Assembly: GCA_025465465.1 (NCBI GenBank)
Contig: JAODND010000065.1
Location: forward strand, 1 to 42,827
Direction: 5' to 3'
Length of the DNA stretch: 42,827 bases
Source: Frankiales bacterium
GTDB lineage: Bacteria > Actinomycetota > Actinomycetes > Mycobacteriales > SCTD01
Shown here: one piece after another, positions 8,450 through 17,214 of the stretch
Layout: the number at the start of each line of letters is the position of its first letter
How positions within the stretch are numbered: the stretch's first letter is position 1
Position numbers and translations under genes: made by a program
Notes under the pieces: generated by a model
Told to the model about the DNA's origin: nothing
The model's input: the letters and a program-made list of their open reading frames with translations, nothing else
The model's database searches: none

Positions 8450-8794
8450 ATGGAACGCGGCAGCGCCAAGCACGGACGGCGCCTCGACGAGCAGCTCCGC
8501 AAGGAGACCCGGCCCATCGTCTCGGGCGGCCACGACCCGAGGGTCGAGGAGTGGAAGTCGGCAGAGCCGTCGGGCGAGGACCAGCCCGTCGTGGACCTCG
8601 ACGGGGCGGTTGACGAGCGCACGGAGATCGCGGCGTTGCTCGGCAAGGAGATCTGGCCGGCGACCGGCACGACGATCCAGCGGCGGGTGCGCGAGCAGCA
8701 CGGTCCGGACTGGGCCCTCGAGCGCGTCGACCGGCTTCCGGCGGGACGGGTGTTCGACAACTTCGCCGACGTCTGGGAGTCCCTCACCGGCTGA
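8450..8794 (+). CDS. Small actinobacterial hypothetical protein (DUF2795-like)
   Basis: A 114-residue soluble protein. It contains KHGRRLDEQLRKETRPIVSGG, then RVEEWKSAEPSGEDQPVVD, a pattern I associate with a family of small actinobacterial proteins. The second half (RTEIAALLGKEIWPATGTTIQRRVREQHGPDWALERVDRLP) resembles the helical DUF2795 core: LG...FPA..., a spacer and a closing helix. It ends VFDNFADVWESL. Function unknown. It follows aceE on the same strand but is separated by 169 bp holding a possible reverse-strand peptide, so it probably has its own promoter. The start ATG is favoured by the conserved basic N-terminus. Confidence 0.7.
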   Translation: MERGSAKHGRRLDEQLRKETRPIVSGGHDPRVEEWKSAEPSGEDQPVVDLDGAVDERTEIAALLGKEIWPATGTTIQRRVREQHGPDWALERVDRLPAGRVFDNFADVWESLTG

Positions 8795-8809
8795 GCGGGG
8801 CCGACTCGA

Positions 8810-9409
8810 CTACCAGGTGACAGCGACCAGGACGGCGTCGGTGCCGGCCGTCAGCACGACAGGTCGAGAGGCGCGCAAAGAATCGCCCTCGGCCAGCTCG
8901 TCGACGTGACCGCTCACCACGGTCAGGTGGCCGGACAGCTCGACCGTCGAGCCGGCGCGCAGCGTGCCGACGAGCACGCGCGTGTCCCTGACGATCGCCA
9001 CGGGTGCCAGCTCACCCGCGTCGAAGACCTCATAGGACACGCTGTCTTCCAGGCAGCTGATCCAGGTCTGCACGAAGCGGAGCTCCGTCTCCCCGAGGTT
9101 GCGCTCGCTGTGCAGGACGCCGGTGCCCGCCCGCAGCACGGCGACCTGCCCAGCCGACACCGTGCTGGACACGATGCCCTCGTGGGCCAGGGAACCGCTC
9201 ACGACATAGGTGACCAGCACCAGGCCGGCATGGGAGTGCTCGTCGAACCCCGCCCCGGGCGCGAGCCTCTCGTCGTTGACCGCGACGACCGGCCCGAACG
9301 AGATGTTGGCAGGGTCGTAGTGGGCGCCGAACGAGAAGGAGTGCCGCGTCACCGAGCCCGGCCGCGTCGTCGTGAAGCGGTCCGCAGACCGCCGTACATC
9401 CCCTGCCAC
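8810..9409 (-). CDS. Pirin-family bicupin protein
   Basis: A 199-residue pirin-like protein. The N-terminus has the family pattern RRSADRF...TRHSFSFGAHYDPANISFGPVVAVNDERLAPGAGF. The first cupin has the metal ligands His-Ser-His in FDEHSHAGLVLVTYVVSG and the later LHSE, like the His/His/His/Glu set of pirins. The C-terminal cupin lost most polar ligands, which is usual. Family members include quercetin dioxygenases and stress-related iron proteins; the substrate here is unknown. Start is GTG 9409; no upstream ATG is in frame. It shares strand with the LLM oxidoreductase 54 nt upstream and is probably cotranscribed. It converges with the small gene ending at 8794. Confidence 0.85.
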   Translation of the reverse strand: MAGDVRRSADRFTTTRPGSVTRHSFSFGAHYDPANISFGPVVAVNDERLAPGAGFDEHSHAGLVLVTYVVSGSLAHEGIVSSTVSAGQVAVLRAGTGVLHSERNLGETELRFVQTWISCLEDSVSYEVFDAGELAPVAIVRDTRVLVGTLRAGSTVELSGHLTVVSGHVDELAEGDSLRASRPVVLTAGTDAVLVAVTW

Positions 9410-9463
9410 CCATGGAGTGTGACGTAGAGCCGTGCATGCGCCGCAAGCCTGACCCGACTGACC

Positions 9464-10402
9464 TCAGAGCCGGGGCAGCACCTCGGACTCGATGAGCCGT
9501 AGCGACGACCAGGCCTCGTCGACCGGCAGGCCGCCCATCAGCGGGTGCAGCGAGACGAACCCGTCCGCCTCGGCGACCAGCTCGGCAGGGGTCAGCACCC
9601 GGTACTGACCCGCTGCCTTGAGCTCCGCCAGGGAGCCGTAGCGCACCCAGCCCGTGTCCTGCCCGGCCTGCTCCGCCCACTGGCCGTAGGCGTGCGACTC
9701 GTGCATCGCTGCCGGCCCGATCACCTCCCACGCCTTGTCCGGGTCGCGCGCGACGTGCAGGAAGCCGGTCCCGCCGCTGTAGAGCTCGCCCGGGTCCTTC
9801 TTGCCCGCAGCCGCCCGGGCGGCCCGGAAGTGGTCCCAGCCGGCCTGCCCCGACGGCATGAAGCGCAGGCCGTAGCGGACGGCGCGGTCCGCGGCCGGCC
9901 GGGAGTTGCCGCCGACCATGAGCAGCCGACGGGGGTCCGTCGCGGGGGTCGGCCGGACGGTGACCGAGCGGCCGTGGAAGTCGAACGGGTCCCCCGTCCA
10001 GGCAGCCAGGCAGGTCTCGATCGCCTCGTCGAGCAGCCGGCCGCGCCGCCCGATGGGCTTGTCGAACATCGTGAACTCACTCGGCACGTAGCCGTTGCCG
10101 AGCACCACCGACGCCCGGCCACCCGCGATGTGGTCGAGCAGGGCGATCTGCTCCGCGAGCTGCAGTGCGTCGTACAACGGGGCTGGGACCACGCTCACGC
10201 TGATCGCGACGTGACGGGTGCGGGCGGCGACGGCGGACGCGAGCAGCAGGGCCGACGGGTTGTAGCCGTCGGCGCTGCCGTGGTGCTCGCTGATGATGAT
10301 CACCGCGAACCCGTGCTCGTCGGCCCATTGCGCCATGTCGAGGACCGTCTGCACCCGCTCGGTCGTGCCCTCGCCAGAGGGGTTGCGCAGGTCGAATCTC
10401 AT
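9464..10402 (-). CDS. LLM-class flavin-dependent oxidoreductase
   Basis: About 312 residues with the luciferase-like TIM-barrel pattern: MRFDLRNPSG, WADEHGFAVIIISEHHGS, RHVAISVSVVPAPLYDALQLAEQIALLDHIAGGRASVVLGNGYVPSEF, and RRLLMVGGNSRPAADRAVRYGLRFMPSG. Such enzymes use reduced FMN or F420 to oxidise varied substrates; F420 use is common in actinobacteria but not shown here. I chose ATG 10402 because it begins the conserved first strand. An in-frame ATG at 10444 would place a 7-bp-arm palindrome inside the gene. The gene reads away from the unknown gene at 10495 and probably leads an operon with the pirin gene. Confidence 0.87.
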   Translation of the reverse strand: MRFDLRNPSGEGTTERVQTVLDMAQWADEHGFAVIIISEHHGSADGYNPSALLLASAVAARTRHVAISVSVVPAPLYDALQLAEQIALLDHIAGGRASVVLGNGYVPSEFTMFDKPIGRRGRLLDEAIETCLAAWTGDPFDFHGRSVTVRPTPATDPRRLLMVGGNSRPAADRAVRYGLRFMPSGQAGWDHFRAARAAAGKKDPGELYSGGTGFLHVARDPDKAWEVIGPAAMHESHAYGQWAEQAGQDTGWVRYGSLAELKAAGQYRVLTPAELVAEADGFVSLHPLMGGLPVDEAWSSLRLIESEVLPRL

Positions 10403-10427
10403 GCCCCAGGTCGCCACCTGGCCAGTG

Positions 10428-10443
10428 TGGTCCTTTAGGACCA
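10428..10443. promoter_or_regulatory. Operator-like palindrome between divergent genes
   Basis: TGGTCCT (10428-10434) and AGGACCA (10437-10443) form a perfect 7-bp dyad with a TT spacer. It lies 25 nt upstream of the LLM oxidoreductase start and 51 nt upstream of the divergent gene at 10495. This is the right size and place for a dimeric repressor site. No regulator gene lies next to it, so the binder is unknown. Confidence 0.4.
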
Positions 10444-10494
10444 TCTTCGGGCGATCCGCCCCAGTTCTCGGCGCCGCGGGCCGACAGTTGGAGC

Positions 10495-11313
10495 ATGGCG
10501 CGACGGACCCTGCAGCACCTCGAGGAGCACCCCAACATCTCCGAGATCCTCGGGGTGCTGGCGCACCTGGCCCACATCGGTGACGAGGACCTCAGGGTGC
10601 TCGCCGAGGCCTGGACCAACAACGGCATGCTCGCCGCGGCCCGCGACCGGGCTCTCAGCCCCGAGAGCCCACTCGTGCTGGAGGTGCTCGCCGCGTTCGA
10701 GGCGGTCGCCGACCTGTTCTCCGAGGACCTCGCCGGCGAAGCCGCCTACGTCACCGTCGACCCGACCGTCACCGCCACCGCGCTGAAGGCGGTCCGCGAC
10801 GCGATCGCTGCGGCCTACGCCAAGCCGATCCTGACCAAGCCCGAGTTCGCCGCCATGATGGCGCCGTGGCTGGCCGCGTTCCCCGTCGCCCGCGTTGCCG
10901 AGCCCGACCTGGGCCCCTCCGGTGCGAGGGTCAAGGCGCTCCTCGCCGCGCTGCCCCGGCTCGCCGCCCGTTGCCACGACGTCGAGGGGCGCGCCCTGTT
11001 CGACGCCCTCGTCGAGCTGTCCTACGTCGACGAGTCCGACCGCGCGGGTGCCCGCGACTCCGCCTTCCACGCGGCGGTCATGACGAGCCGCCGCCGGGTC
11101 TGGGCACTCGTGGAGCGCTCCGGCGCCGAGGGCATCTCGCGGCCCTGCTACGACTGCAGCGTGCCGTCCGACCCGAACGAGGTCAGTCGCGTCCTCGGGG
11201 TCGTGTCGGATGCCGCGTGCGCGTTGCTCGTCGCCGACGCGGTACCCGACGAGCTGCTCGCGCTGCTCACCCGTCCGGTCCGGGACCTGATCCCGGAGCA
11301 GCGCTCGGGCTGA
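10495..11313 (+). CDS. Hypothetical helical protein
   Basis: A 272-residue cytosolic protein of unknown family, rich in Ala, Leu, Glu and Arg and predicted mostly helical. Segments include HLEEHPNISEILGVLAHLAHIGDEDLRVLAEAW and VTATALKAVRDAIAAAYAKPILTKPEFAAMMAPW. Near the C-terminus it has one close cysteine pair, RPCYDCSVPSDP (about residues 218-221), which could bind a metal together with other residues or form a disulfide. No signal peptide or membrane segment. The gene ends 20 nt before the alcohol dehydrogenase gene on the same strand, so cotranscription is likely. No function can be assigned. Confidence 0.75.
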   Translation: MARRTLQHLEEHPNISEILGVLAHLAHIGDEDLRVLAEAWTNNGMLAAARDRALSPESPLVLEVLAAFEAVADLFSEDLAGEAAYVTVDPTVTATALKAVRDAIAAAYAKPILTKPEFAAMMAPWLAAFPVARVAEPDLGPSGARVKALLAALPRLAARCHDVEGRALFDALVELSYVDESDRAGARDSAFHAAVMTSRRRVWALVERSGAEGISRPCYDCSVPSDPNEVSRVLGVVSDAACALLVADAVPDELLALLTRPVRDLIPEQRSG

Positions 11314-11333
11314 GCCTCGGGTAGAACGGAGGC

Positions 11334-12374
11334 ATGGACGTTCTCGCGTACGCCTCCCCCGCCGCCAAGGCACCCTTCGAACGCACCACCGTGCAGCGCC
11401 GCGACGTCGGTCCGCGTGACGTGCTGCTCGACATCAAAGCGGCCGGCATCTGCCACTCCGACATCCACACCGGTCGCGACGAGTGGGGGCCCGCGACCTA
11501 CCCACTGGTGCCCGGTCACGAGATCGCCGGGATCATCACCGAGGTCGGCTCCGAGGTCACCCGGCACCGGGTCGGCGATCGCGTCGGCATCGGCTGCCTC
11601 GTCGACTCCTGCCGCACCTGCGAGCACTGCGAGCGGGGCCTCGAGCAGTACTGCCTGAACGGCGCCGTCGGCACCTACAACAGCACTGGCAAGGACGGCC
11701 TGCCGACCTACGGCGGGTACAGCGCCCAGCTGGTCGTCGACCAGGATTTCGCGCTGACGATCCCCGACGCCCTGGAGCTCGACGCCGCAGCGCCGCTGCT
11801 CTGTGCCGGGATCACCGTCTACTCCCCGCTCAACCACTGGCAGGCGAGCCCCGGCAAGCAGGTCGCGATCGTCGGCATGGGTGGGCTCGGACACATGGGC
11901 GTGCAGATCGCGCGTGCGATGGGCGCGGAGGTCTCCGTCATCTCGCAGACCCGGTCGAAGGAGGAGGACGGCCGCCGCTTCGGCGCCGAGCACTACTACG
12001 CGACCAGCGAGGACGGCACCTACAAGCGGCTGCGCAACCGCTTCGACCTCATCATCAACACCGTCTCGGCGACGCTGCCCATGCGCAGCTACCTGTCGAT
12101 GCTGCGCCTCGACGGCACGATGGTGAACGTCGGCGCACCCTCAGAACCGATGGAGGTGCCCGCCTTCTCGCTCATGGGCAACCGCCGCAGCTGGGCGGGC
12201 TCGAGCATCGGTGGCATCCCGGAGACCCAGGAGATGCTCGACTTCTGCGCGCTGCACGGCATCGCCGCCGTGATCGAGAAGATCGGCCCCGACCAGATCG
12301 ACGAGGCGTGGGACCGAGTCGTCGCCAGCGATGTGCGCTACCGCTTCGTGATCGACACCACCCAGATCACCTGA
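11334..12374 (+). CDS. Zinc-dependent NAD(P)-alcohol dehydrogenase (cinnamyl/AdhC-like MDR)
   Basis: A 346-residue medium-chain dehydrogenase. Catalytic zinc ligands are seen in GICHSD (Cys) and GHE (His/Glu). The structural zinc site is [15 protein letters not shown], with four cysteines. The Rossmann motif is GMGGLGHMG. The pattern is that of the cinnamyl-alcohol/AdhC-type aldehyde reductases, which usually prefer NADPH and reduce a broad range of aldehydes; the true substrate is not evident. A GGAGG lies immediately before ATG 11334, closer than usual. The 3' end overlaps the convergent PHP gene by 8 nt. Confidence 0.92.
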   Translation: MDVLAYASPAAKAPFERTTVQRRDVGPRDVLLDIKAAGICHSDIHTGRDEWGPATYPLVPGHEIAGIITEVGSEVTRHRVGDRVGIGCLVDSCRTCEHCERGLEQYCLNGAVGTYNSTGKDGLPTYGGYSAQLVVDQDFALTIPDALELDAAAPLLCAGITVYSPLNHWQASPGKQVAIVGMGGLGHMGVQIARAMGAEVSVISQTRSKEEDGRRFGAEHYYATSEDGTYKRLRNRFDLIINTVSATLPMRSYLSMLRLDGTMVNVGAPSEPMEVPAFSLMGNRRSWAGSSIGGIPETQEMLDFCALHGIAAVIEKIGPDQIDEAWDRVVASDVRYRFVIDTTQIT

Positions 12375-13389
12375 CCCGCGAGCGGGTCCAGGCGAGCAAG
12401 GCGTCGGCCGTCAGCGTGTTGATGACCTGGGCCGGCGTCACGCCCGTGAGGTGGGCCCGCTCGCATCCCACGAGCTGCCAGTCGAGCTGACCGGGCGCGT
12501 GCGCATCGGTGTCGATGGCGACCTTGCAGCCGGCCTCGAGCGCCACCCTCAGCAGCCGCTTCGGCGGGTCGAGCCGCTCGGGCCGGCTGTTTATCTCGAC
12601 GGCCACGTCGAACTGTGCGCAGGCGGCGAACACGATGTCCGCGTCGAACTCCGACTCCGGGCGGCCGCGGGCGCCCTTCACCATCCGACCCGTGCAGTGC
12701 CCCAGCACGTCGAGGTGCGGGTTGCTGATGGCCGCGACCATCCGCGGCGTCATCTCCTCCGACGGCATCCGCAGCTTCGAGTGCACCGACCCGACCACGA
12801 GGTCGAGCTGCGCCAGCAGCGCGGGGTCCTGGTCGAGGGTGCCGTCCTCGTTGATGTCGCACTCGATGCCGGTGAGGATCCGAAACGGCGCCATCGACTC
12901 GTTGAGCGCCGCGACCACCTCGAGCTGCTCGCGCAGCCGCTCGGGCGAGAGCCCCCGAGCGATCTTGAGGCGCGGCGAGTGGTCGGTCAGCACCATGTAC
13001 TCGTGGCCGAGATCCCGTGCGGCGCGGGCCATCTCGTCGATCGGCGATCCGCCGTCGGACCAGTCCGAGTGGACGTGGCAGTCACCCTTGAGGGCGGCCC
13101 GCAGCGCACGGGCCCCCTCGGCGACGGGCACGCCCTCGAGGTCGTTGACGCGCCGCAGGTAGTTCGGTTCCTCACCGCGCATCGACTCGCCGATGACGAG
13201 GGCCGTGACCTTCCCGATGCCCGGGAGGTCCTCCAGCGTTCCCGCGGTGGCCCGCTCCTCGAGGGTGGAGCGGTCGAGGGAGTCGACCAGCTTGGCGGCC
13301 TTCCGGAACGCCTGCACCCGATACGTCGGCTCCATGGCGCGTTCGAGTGCGAAGGCGATCGCCCGGAGATCCTCGGCGGGATCCCTCAT
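12367..13389 (-). CDS. HhH-PHP domain phosphoesterase (PolX C-terminus-like)
   Basis: About 340 residues, starting at ATG 13389 behind an AAGGAGG 5 nt upstream. Residues 1-100 resemble the 8-kDa helix-hairpin-helix part of family X polymerases ([30 protein letters not shown]), but there is no polymerase palm. Residues about 108-340 are a PHP domain: [43 protein letters not shown] and [10 protein letters not shown] hold the His/Asp/Glu metal ligands. PHP domains hydrolyse phosphoesters, and the HhH part suggests DNA or nucleotide substrates. It forms an ATGA overlap with the upstream PAP2 gene. Confidence 0.88.
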   Translation of the reverse strand: MRDPAEDLRAIAFALERAMEPTYRVQAFRKAAKLVDSLDRSTLEERATAGTLEDLPGIGKVTALVIGESMRGEEPNYLRRVNDLEGVPVAEGARALRAALKGDCHVHSDWSDGGSPIDEMARAARDLGHEYMVLTDHSPRLKIARGLSPERLREQLEVVAALNESMAPFRILTGIECDINEDGTLDQDPALLAQLDLVVGSVHSKLRMPSEEMTPRMVAAISNPHLDVLGHCTGRMVKGARGRPESEFDADIVFAACAQFDVAVEINSRPERLDPPKRLLRVALEAGCKVAIDTDAHAPGQLDWQLVGCERAHLTGVTPAQVINTLTADALLAWTRSRVR

Positions 13390-13985
13390 GTCGCCTCCTT
13401 GAGCACCACCGTCCACGCTGCCGCCCAGCACCCTCCCACGAGGAGCCCGGCGATCACGTCCGAGGGGTAGTGGACCCCGAGCAGCACCCGCGTCAGTGCC
13501 ACCACCACGGGTACGGCGAGCAGCAGCCAGGCTCGAAGGCCGATCCGTGGCAGCAGCAGCACTGCCAGCGCCCCCCAGAAGGCAGCGGCTCCGGCCGCAT
13601 GACCGCTCGGGTACGACGACGTGCTCGGGCATGAGGCGAGGTCGAGGCAGGGGCGCAACCGCCCGATGGTGCTCTTGAGGACCGAGGAGCTGAGCTCCGC
13701 GCCGAACACGGTGACGAGGACATACCCGGCCAGCCGCCATCGTGTGCGCAGGGCGATCGCGATGACGACGGCCGCGACCTCGAGCACGAGGGGCGCCCCG
13801 AGCTGTGTCAGCCCGAGCACCACGTCGCGGACGAGCCCGTGGCGGAGCGCCAGGGCGCGCGTCGTCTCGTTGTCCGCGTCGCGCAGCGGGGCCCAGTGGT
13901 CCCTCACCAGGATCGTCAGCGGCAGCAGCAGCCCGAGCACCACGAGCAGGGCAGCGGTCAGCGCGCCTCGTTGGGCGCGGGTCAC
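13386..13985 (-). CDS. PAP2-family membrane phosphatase
   Basis: About 199 residues. Several hydrophobic helices (LTAALLVVLGLLLPL, VLEVAAVVIAIAL, AAGAAAFWGALAVLLL, VIAGLLVGGCWAAAW) surround the three PAP2 motifs: KSTIGRLRP, PSGHAAG, and RVLLGVHYPSD. These give a His-nucleophile acid phosphatase of the phosphatidate or undecaprenyl-pyrophosphate type at the membrane. GTG 13985 is the start because it makes a GTGA overlap with the upstream gene. The stop overlaps the PHP gene start (ATGA). The three genes form a tightly coupled leftward operon. Confidence 0.9.
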   Translation of the reverse strand: MTRAQRGALTAALLVVLGLLLPLTILVRDHWAPLRDADNETTRALALRHGLVRDVVLGLTQLGAPLVLEVAAVVIAIALRTRWRLAGYVLVTVFGAELSSSVLKSTIGRLRPCLDLASCPSTSSYPSGHAAGAAAFWGALAVLLLPRIGLRAWLLLAVPVVVALTRVLLGVHYPSDVIAGLLVGGCWAAAWTVVLKEAT

Positions 13986-15448
13986 GGTCGGTAGACGACC
14001 AGCGGCACCCGGGCGGCCCGCAGGTGCAAGGCGGACGGGCCCACTGAGACCTCGCCGTCCCGGGCGATCCGCAGGTCGCCCTGGTTGGAGGTCACCTGCA
14101 GCCGGCCGACGACACGTTCCTCGTAGACCCGGGACCGACCGAGGCGTCCGGTGAGCAGTGCCAGCGTCATCCGCGTCCGCGACCAGGGGCTGGTCGCGTC
14201 GACGAGCCGGATGTCGACGCACCCGTCATCCATCCGCTCGCGCCAGCTGGGTGCGAAGCCGCTCGGGTGGTAGCGCCCATTGCCGGCGAACAGCGTCCAG
14301 AGCACGCGATCCTCACCGTCGACGCAGACCTTGACGGCCTGCGCCTTGCGCATGACCCGGGCCGTCGCGAGCGCCATGGCCGGCCACTTGCCGAGTCGGT
14401 CCTCGTGCCGCTCGCGCTCCCGCACCAGGTCGGGATAGACGCCCAGGGCGAAGGTGTTGAGGAACCACAGCCCGTCGCCCTCGGGCTCCGCGCTCCCCAC
14501 CGAGATGCGCACGGCGGAGCCTTCCTTGACCGCCCTGGCGACATCCTCGAAGGACTCCAGCCCGAGCTCGCCCGCGAAGTGGTTGAGCGTGCCACCGGGG
14601 ACCACGGCCAGCGGCAGCCCGTGCTCGAGCGCGACGCCTGCCGCACAGTTCACGGTGCCGTCGCCTCCCATCAAGCCGAGCACCGTCGCGCGGGACGCAG
14701 CGGACCGCAGCGCGTCCTCGATCTCGTCGGACGCCCGGACCAGCTCGGCCCGCGGCAATAGCTCCGACATCGCCTTCTCGACGGCGTCGATGAGGTCCGC
14801 TGAGCCGCCACCTTCGTTCGCAACGAGCACCAGCCCCGCCCCGTCCGGCAGGGCAGGCGCGTCGACCGCGACCTGCCCTGCCGTCGGGCGGGCGGGCCGG
14901 CGAGGCCAGACCCGCTTCACCGCGAGCGCCGAGGCCGCCCCCAAGGCCAGCCCCGCCGCCACATCTCCCGGGTAGTGCACGCCGGTGTGCACCCGGCCCC
15001 ACGCCACGCCGGCAGCGAGGGCGCCCACCGGCACCGCCAGCGCCGGCTCCTCGAGCGCGACCCCCACCGCGAAGGCGGCGGCCGAGGCGCTGTGGCCACT
15101 GGGGAAGCTGCTCGTCTGCGGCTGCAGCGTGAGTTGGCGCAGCAGCGGGACGCCCTCCAGACCTGGACGCGACCGTCGGGCGGCCAGCTTGACCGGGCCG
15201 TTGGCCACCGCGCTGGCCACACCCAGCGACGCGAGTCCGCGCACCGCAGCCCGACGGCGACCGGTGAGGGCCAGCGCGGCGGCGACCGCCAGCCACAGCC
15301 CGCCGCGGTCGGCGCTCGACGTGAGCGGCGGCAGCACCGTGTCGAGCGTGGAGCTGTCCAGCCGGTGCGCAGCCCGGAAGGCGCGGCGGTCGAGGGCTCC
15401 CAGTCGTGTCAGCACGCAGGTGCTCTGCCCTCGCGGGCGATCATCCAC
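13982..15448 (-). CDS. Bifunctional PAP2 phosphatase / diacylglycerol kinase-like fusion
   Basis: A 488-residue two-domain protein. Residues about 1-185 form a PAP2 membrane phosphatase with KLAARRSRP, PSGHSAS and GRVHTGVHYPGD. Residues about 200-488 form a DAGK/YegS-type lipid kinase with GGDGTVN, PGGTLNHFA and a FAGN segment. The pair could interconvert phosphorylated and free lipids, but whether both sites use the same lipid is unknown. The fusion is known in actinobacteria. It leads a three-gene operon with a second PAP2 gene and the PHP gene. Start: ATG 15448; the first 13 residues may be optional, since LTRLGALDRRAF begins the conserved part. Confidence 0.9.
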   Translation of the reverse strand: MDDRPRGQSTCVLTRLGALDRRAFRAAHRLDSSTLDTVLPPLTSSADRGGLWLAVAAALALTGRRRAAVRGLASLGVASAVANGPVKLAARRSRPGLEGVPLLRQLTLQPQTSSFPSGHSASAAAFAVGVALEEPALAVPVGALAAGVAWGRVHTGVHYPGDVAAGLALGAASALAVKRVWPRRPARPTAGQVAVDAPALPDGAGLVLVANEGGGSADLIDAVEKAMSELLPRAELVRASDEIEDALRSAASRATVLGLMGGDGTVNCAAGVALEHGLPLAVVPGGTLNHFAGELGLESFEDVARAVKEGSAVRISVGSAEPEGDGLWFLNTFALGVYPDLVRERERHEDRLGKWPAMALATARVMRKAQAVKVCVDGEDRVLWTLFAGNGRYHPSGFAPSWRERMDDGCVDIRLVDATSPWSRTRMTLALLTGRLGRSRVYEERVVGRLQVTSNQGDLRIARDGEVSVGPSALHLRAARVPLVVYRP

Positions 15449-15478
15449 GCCTCGTGGCAGCAGTGGGTACCGGCTCTG

Positions 15479-15991
15479 CTAGACGACCTGGTGCAGGAAC
15501 GTGACCGGCGCGCCCTCGCCCGCCTCGCGGTAGGGCTCCAGCTCGTCGTCCCACGCGGACCCCAGCAGTGCGTCGATGCCGTGGGCGAGCTGGGGGCCCT
15601 GGGCCTGCGCGAGCAGCGACCGCAGCCGGTCCTCCCCGACCACGATGTCGCCGTTCGCGCCGATCATCGTGCGGTACACGCCCAGCTCAGGGGTGACGCT
15701 GTACCGCTCGCCGTCGACGCCGACGGAGGCGTTCTCGGTCACCTCGTACCTGAGCAGCTTCCAGCTCTTGAGGACCGCGGCCAGCCGTCCCGCCGTACCG
15801 GGTCGACCGCGCCAGCTGGACTCGGCGCGCAGCGTCCCGGGCGCGGCGGGCTGCTCGGTCCACGTCAAGGACACGCGGGTGCCGAGCTCGCTCGCGATCG
15901 CCCACTCGACGTGCGGGCACAGCGCAGGAGGACAGGAGTGCACGTAGAGCACCCCTGTCGCGCCGTACGACAGCGTCATCGGCGTGGTCAC
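15479..15991 (-). CDS. DUF3145 family protein
   Basis: A 170-residue actinobacterial protein. It has the family pattern GVLYVHSCPPALCPHVEWAIASELG, then VSLTWTEQPAAPGTLRAESSW and LGVYRTMIGANGDIVVGEDRL. Start GTG 15991 is chosen because GGAGG lies 4 nt before it and the conserved part begins shortly after. An upstream ATG at 16060 would add a basic, unconserved tail. The fold and role are unknown to me; the family is restricted to actinobacteria. It lies 30 nt upstream of the PAP2/kinase operon on the same strand. Confidence 0.88.
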   Translation of the reverse strand: MTTPMTLSYGATGVLYVHSCPPALCPHVEWAIASELGTRVSLTWTEQPAAPGTLRAESSWRGRPGTAGRLAAVLKSWKLLRYEVTENASVGVDGERYSVTPELGVYRTMIGANGDIVVGEDRLRSLLAQAQGPQLAHGIDALLGSAWDDELEPYREAGEGAPVTFLHQVV

Positions 15992-16112
15992 GCTTCCTCC
16001 CGAGGGTCGCCTTCCCCAGCGGCCTCGAGCTTCGGTGATCATCCTGCCACGAAGCGTCACGCCTGTCCCAGAAGCCCCAGGCGTGTCGCGCCGGCAGTCT
16101 CCGACGCCCCCC

Positions 16113-16180
16113 CGTGATCAACAGGCCCTCGGTGGGCCGACACGTCGGCATGTCGCGCCACGGATCCGCTGTTGATCACG
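16113..16180 (-). terminator. Stop-codon-embedded hairpin after adenosine deaminase
   Basis: A perfect 12-bp inverted repeat, CGTGATCAACAG (16113-16124) and CTGTTGATCACG (16169-16180). On the reverse strand the first arm contains the TGA stop of the adenosine deaminase gene (16178-16176). The 44-nt loop holds a second hairpin, GCCGAC/GTCGGC (16136-16149). There is no U-tract, which is common for actinobacterial terminators. It fills much of the 184-bp gap before the DUF3145 gene. Confidence 0.5.
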
Positions 16181-17165
16181 CATGGTGGGCGCGCCAGCTC
16201 TCGACACCGGCGAGCAGGGCGGCCTGTACGGCGGACGGGGCCGTCGACGAGGTGATGCTGCAACGGGCCAGGTCTGCCAGCTCGTCGTCGGAGGCGCCCA
16301 GCACCGCATAGTTGGCGAGCAGGTCGGCGCGGAACAGCAGTGGGTCGTCGGCACCGATGGCCACCGGGACCCCGGCGGCCCGGAGCGCCCGCCACGGGTT
16401 GTCCTCGACGGTCTTGTGCACGTGCAGCGCGACGTTGGACACCGGGTTGACCTCGCAGCAGACCTCCAGGTCGGCCAGCAGCTCGAGCAGGGCAGGGTCC
16501 TCGACCGCGCGGACACCGTGGCCCAGCCGCTGGGCACCGAGCCGGTCCACGGCCAGCGAGACGCTGCCCGCACCGCGGAGCTCCCCCGCGTGGGGGACGG
16601 CGACCAGCCCGGCGTCGCGGGCCAGCCGGAAGGCCTTCTCGAAGTCGCGGGTGTCCCCGCGGGCCTCGTCGTTGGACAGCCCCAGCCCGACCACGCCGTC
16701 GAACCGGCGCGCGAGCCGGGCGAGGGTCTCCGTCTCCGACGGGTGCCGGGTGCGGTTGCCGGCGAGGACCAGCCCGGTGCCGACGCCGAGGTCGTTGCGC
16801 AGCGCGTCCAGGACGATCTCCACGGTGGCGTGCAGCCCGCCGAGCCGGATCGCGTACGACGACGGGTCGACCTGCAGCTCCAGCCAGCCGACGCCGGCCG
16901 CCGCCTGGTCCTCGACGATCTCCCGGACGACCCGCCGGACCTCCGCCGGGCCGATCAGGACGGTGCGCGCCGCGTCGTACAACCGCTGGAACTTCTGCCA
17001 GCCCCGGAGCTGGGTCGCGTCGAGGTCGACCGAGGCCGGGTCGAGCAGCCCGGCCGGCAGCTTCCGGCCCTGTTCCGCTGCCAGGTCGACGAGCGTGGCC
17101 GGGCGCATCCCGCCCGTCAGGTGCAGGTGCAGGTGGGCCTTCGGCAGAGCCCTGAGATCGCCCAC
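16176..17165 (-). CDS. add: Adenosine deaminase family protein
   Basis: About 329 residues with the adenosine/AMP deaminase zinc site: HLHLHLTGG near the N-terminus, HAGELRG, RLGHGVR, and GADDP near the C-terminus (family: SxDDP), supplying His, His, Glu, His and Asp. It would hydrolyse adenosine to inosine in purine salvage; related subfamilies deaminate adenine or other amino-purines, so specificity is not certain. I chose GTG 17165 because the family starts just before LPKAHLHLHL. An alternative GTG at 17204 has GGAGG only 3 nt before it and would be coded partly by an 11-nt tandem repeat. Divergent from parE. Confidence 0.85.
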   Translation of the reverse strand: MGDLRALPKAHLHLHLTGGMRPATLVDLAAEQGRKLPAGLLDPASVDLDATQLRGWQKFQRLYDAARTVLIGPAEVRRVVREIVEDQAAAGVGWLELQVDPSSYAIRLGGLHATVEIVLDALRNDLGVGTGLVLAGNRTRHPSETETLARLARRFDGVVGLGLSNDEARGDTRDFEKAFRLARDAGLVAVPHAGELRGAGSVSLAVDRLGAQRLGHGVRAVEDPALLELLADLEVCCEVNPVSNVALHVHKTVEDNPWRALRAAGVPVAIGADDPLLFRADLLANYAVLGASDDELADLARCSITSSTAPSAVQAALLAGVESWRAHHA

Positions 17166-17184
17166 CGCCCCACTATGCCCATCC

Positions 17185-17206
17185 ACCGCCCACGGACCGC
17201 CCACGG
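17185..17206. repeat. Two tandem copies of an 11-nt unit
   Basis: ACCGCCCACGG occurs twice head to tail (17185-17195, 17196-17206) in the divergent add/parE region. It may be a paired binding site or a slippage product. Its presence argues against the longer adenosine deaminase start. Confidence 0.5.
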
Positions 17207-17214
17207 ACCTCCAC

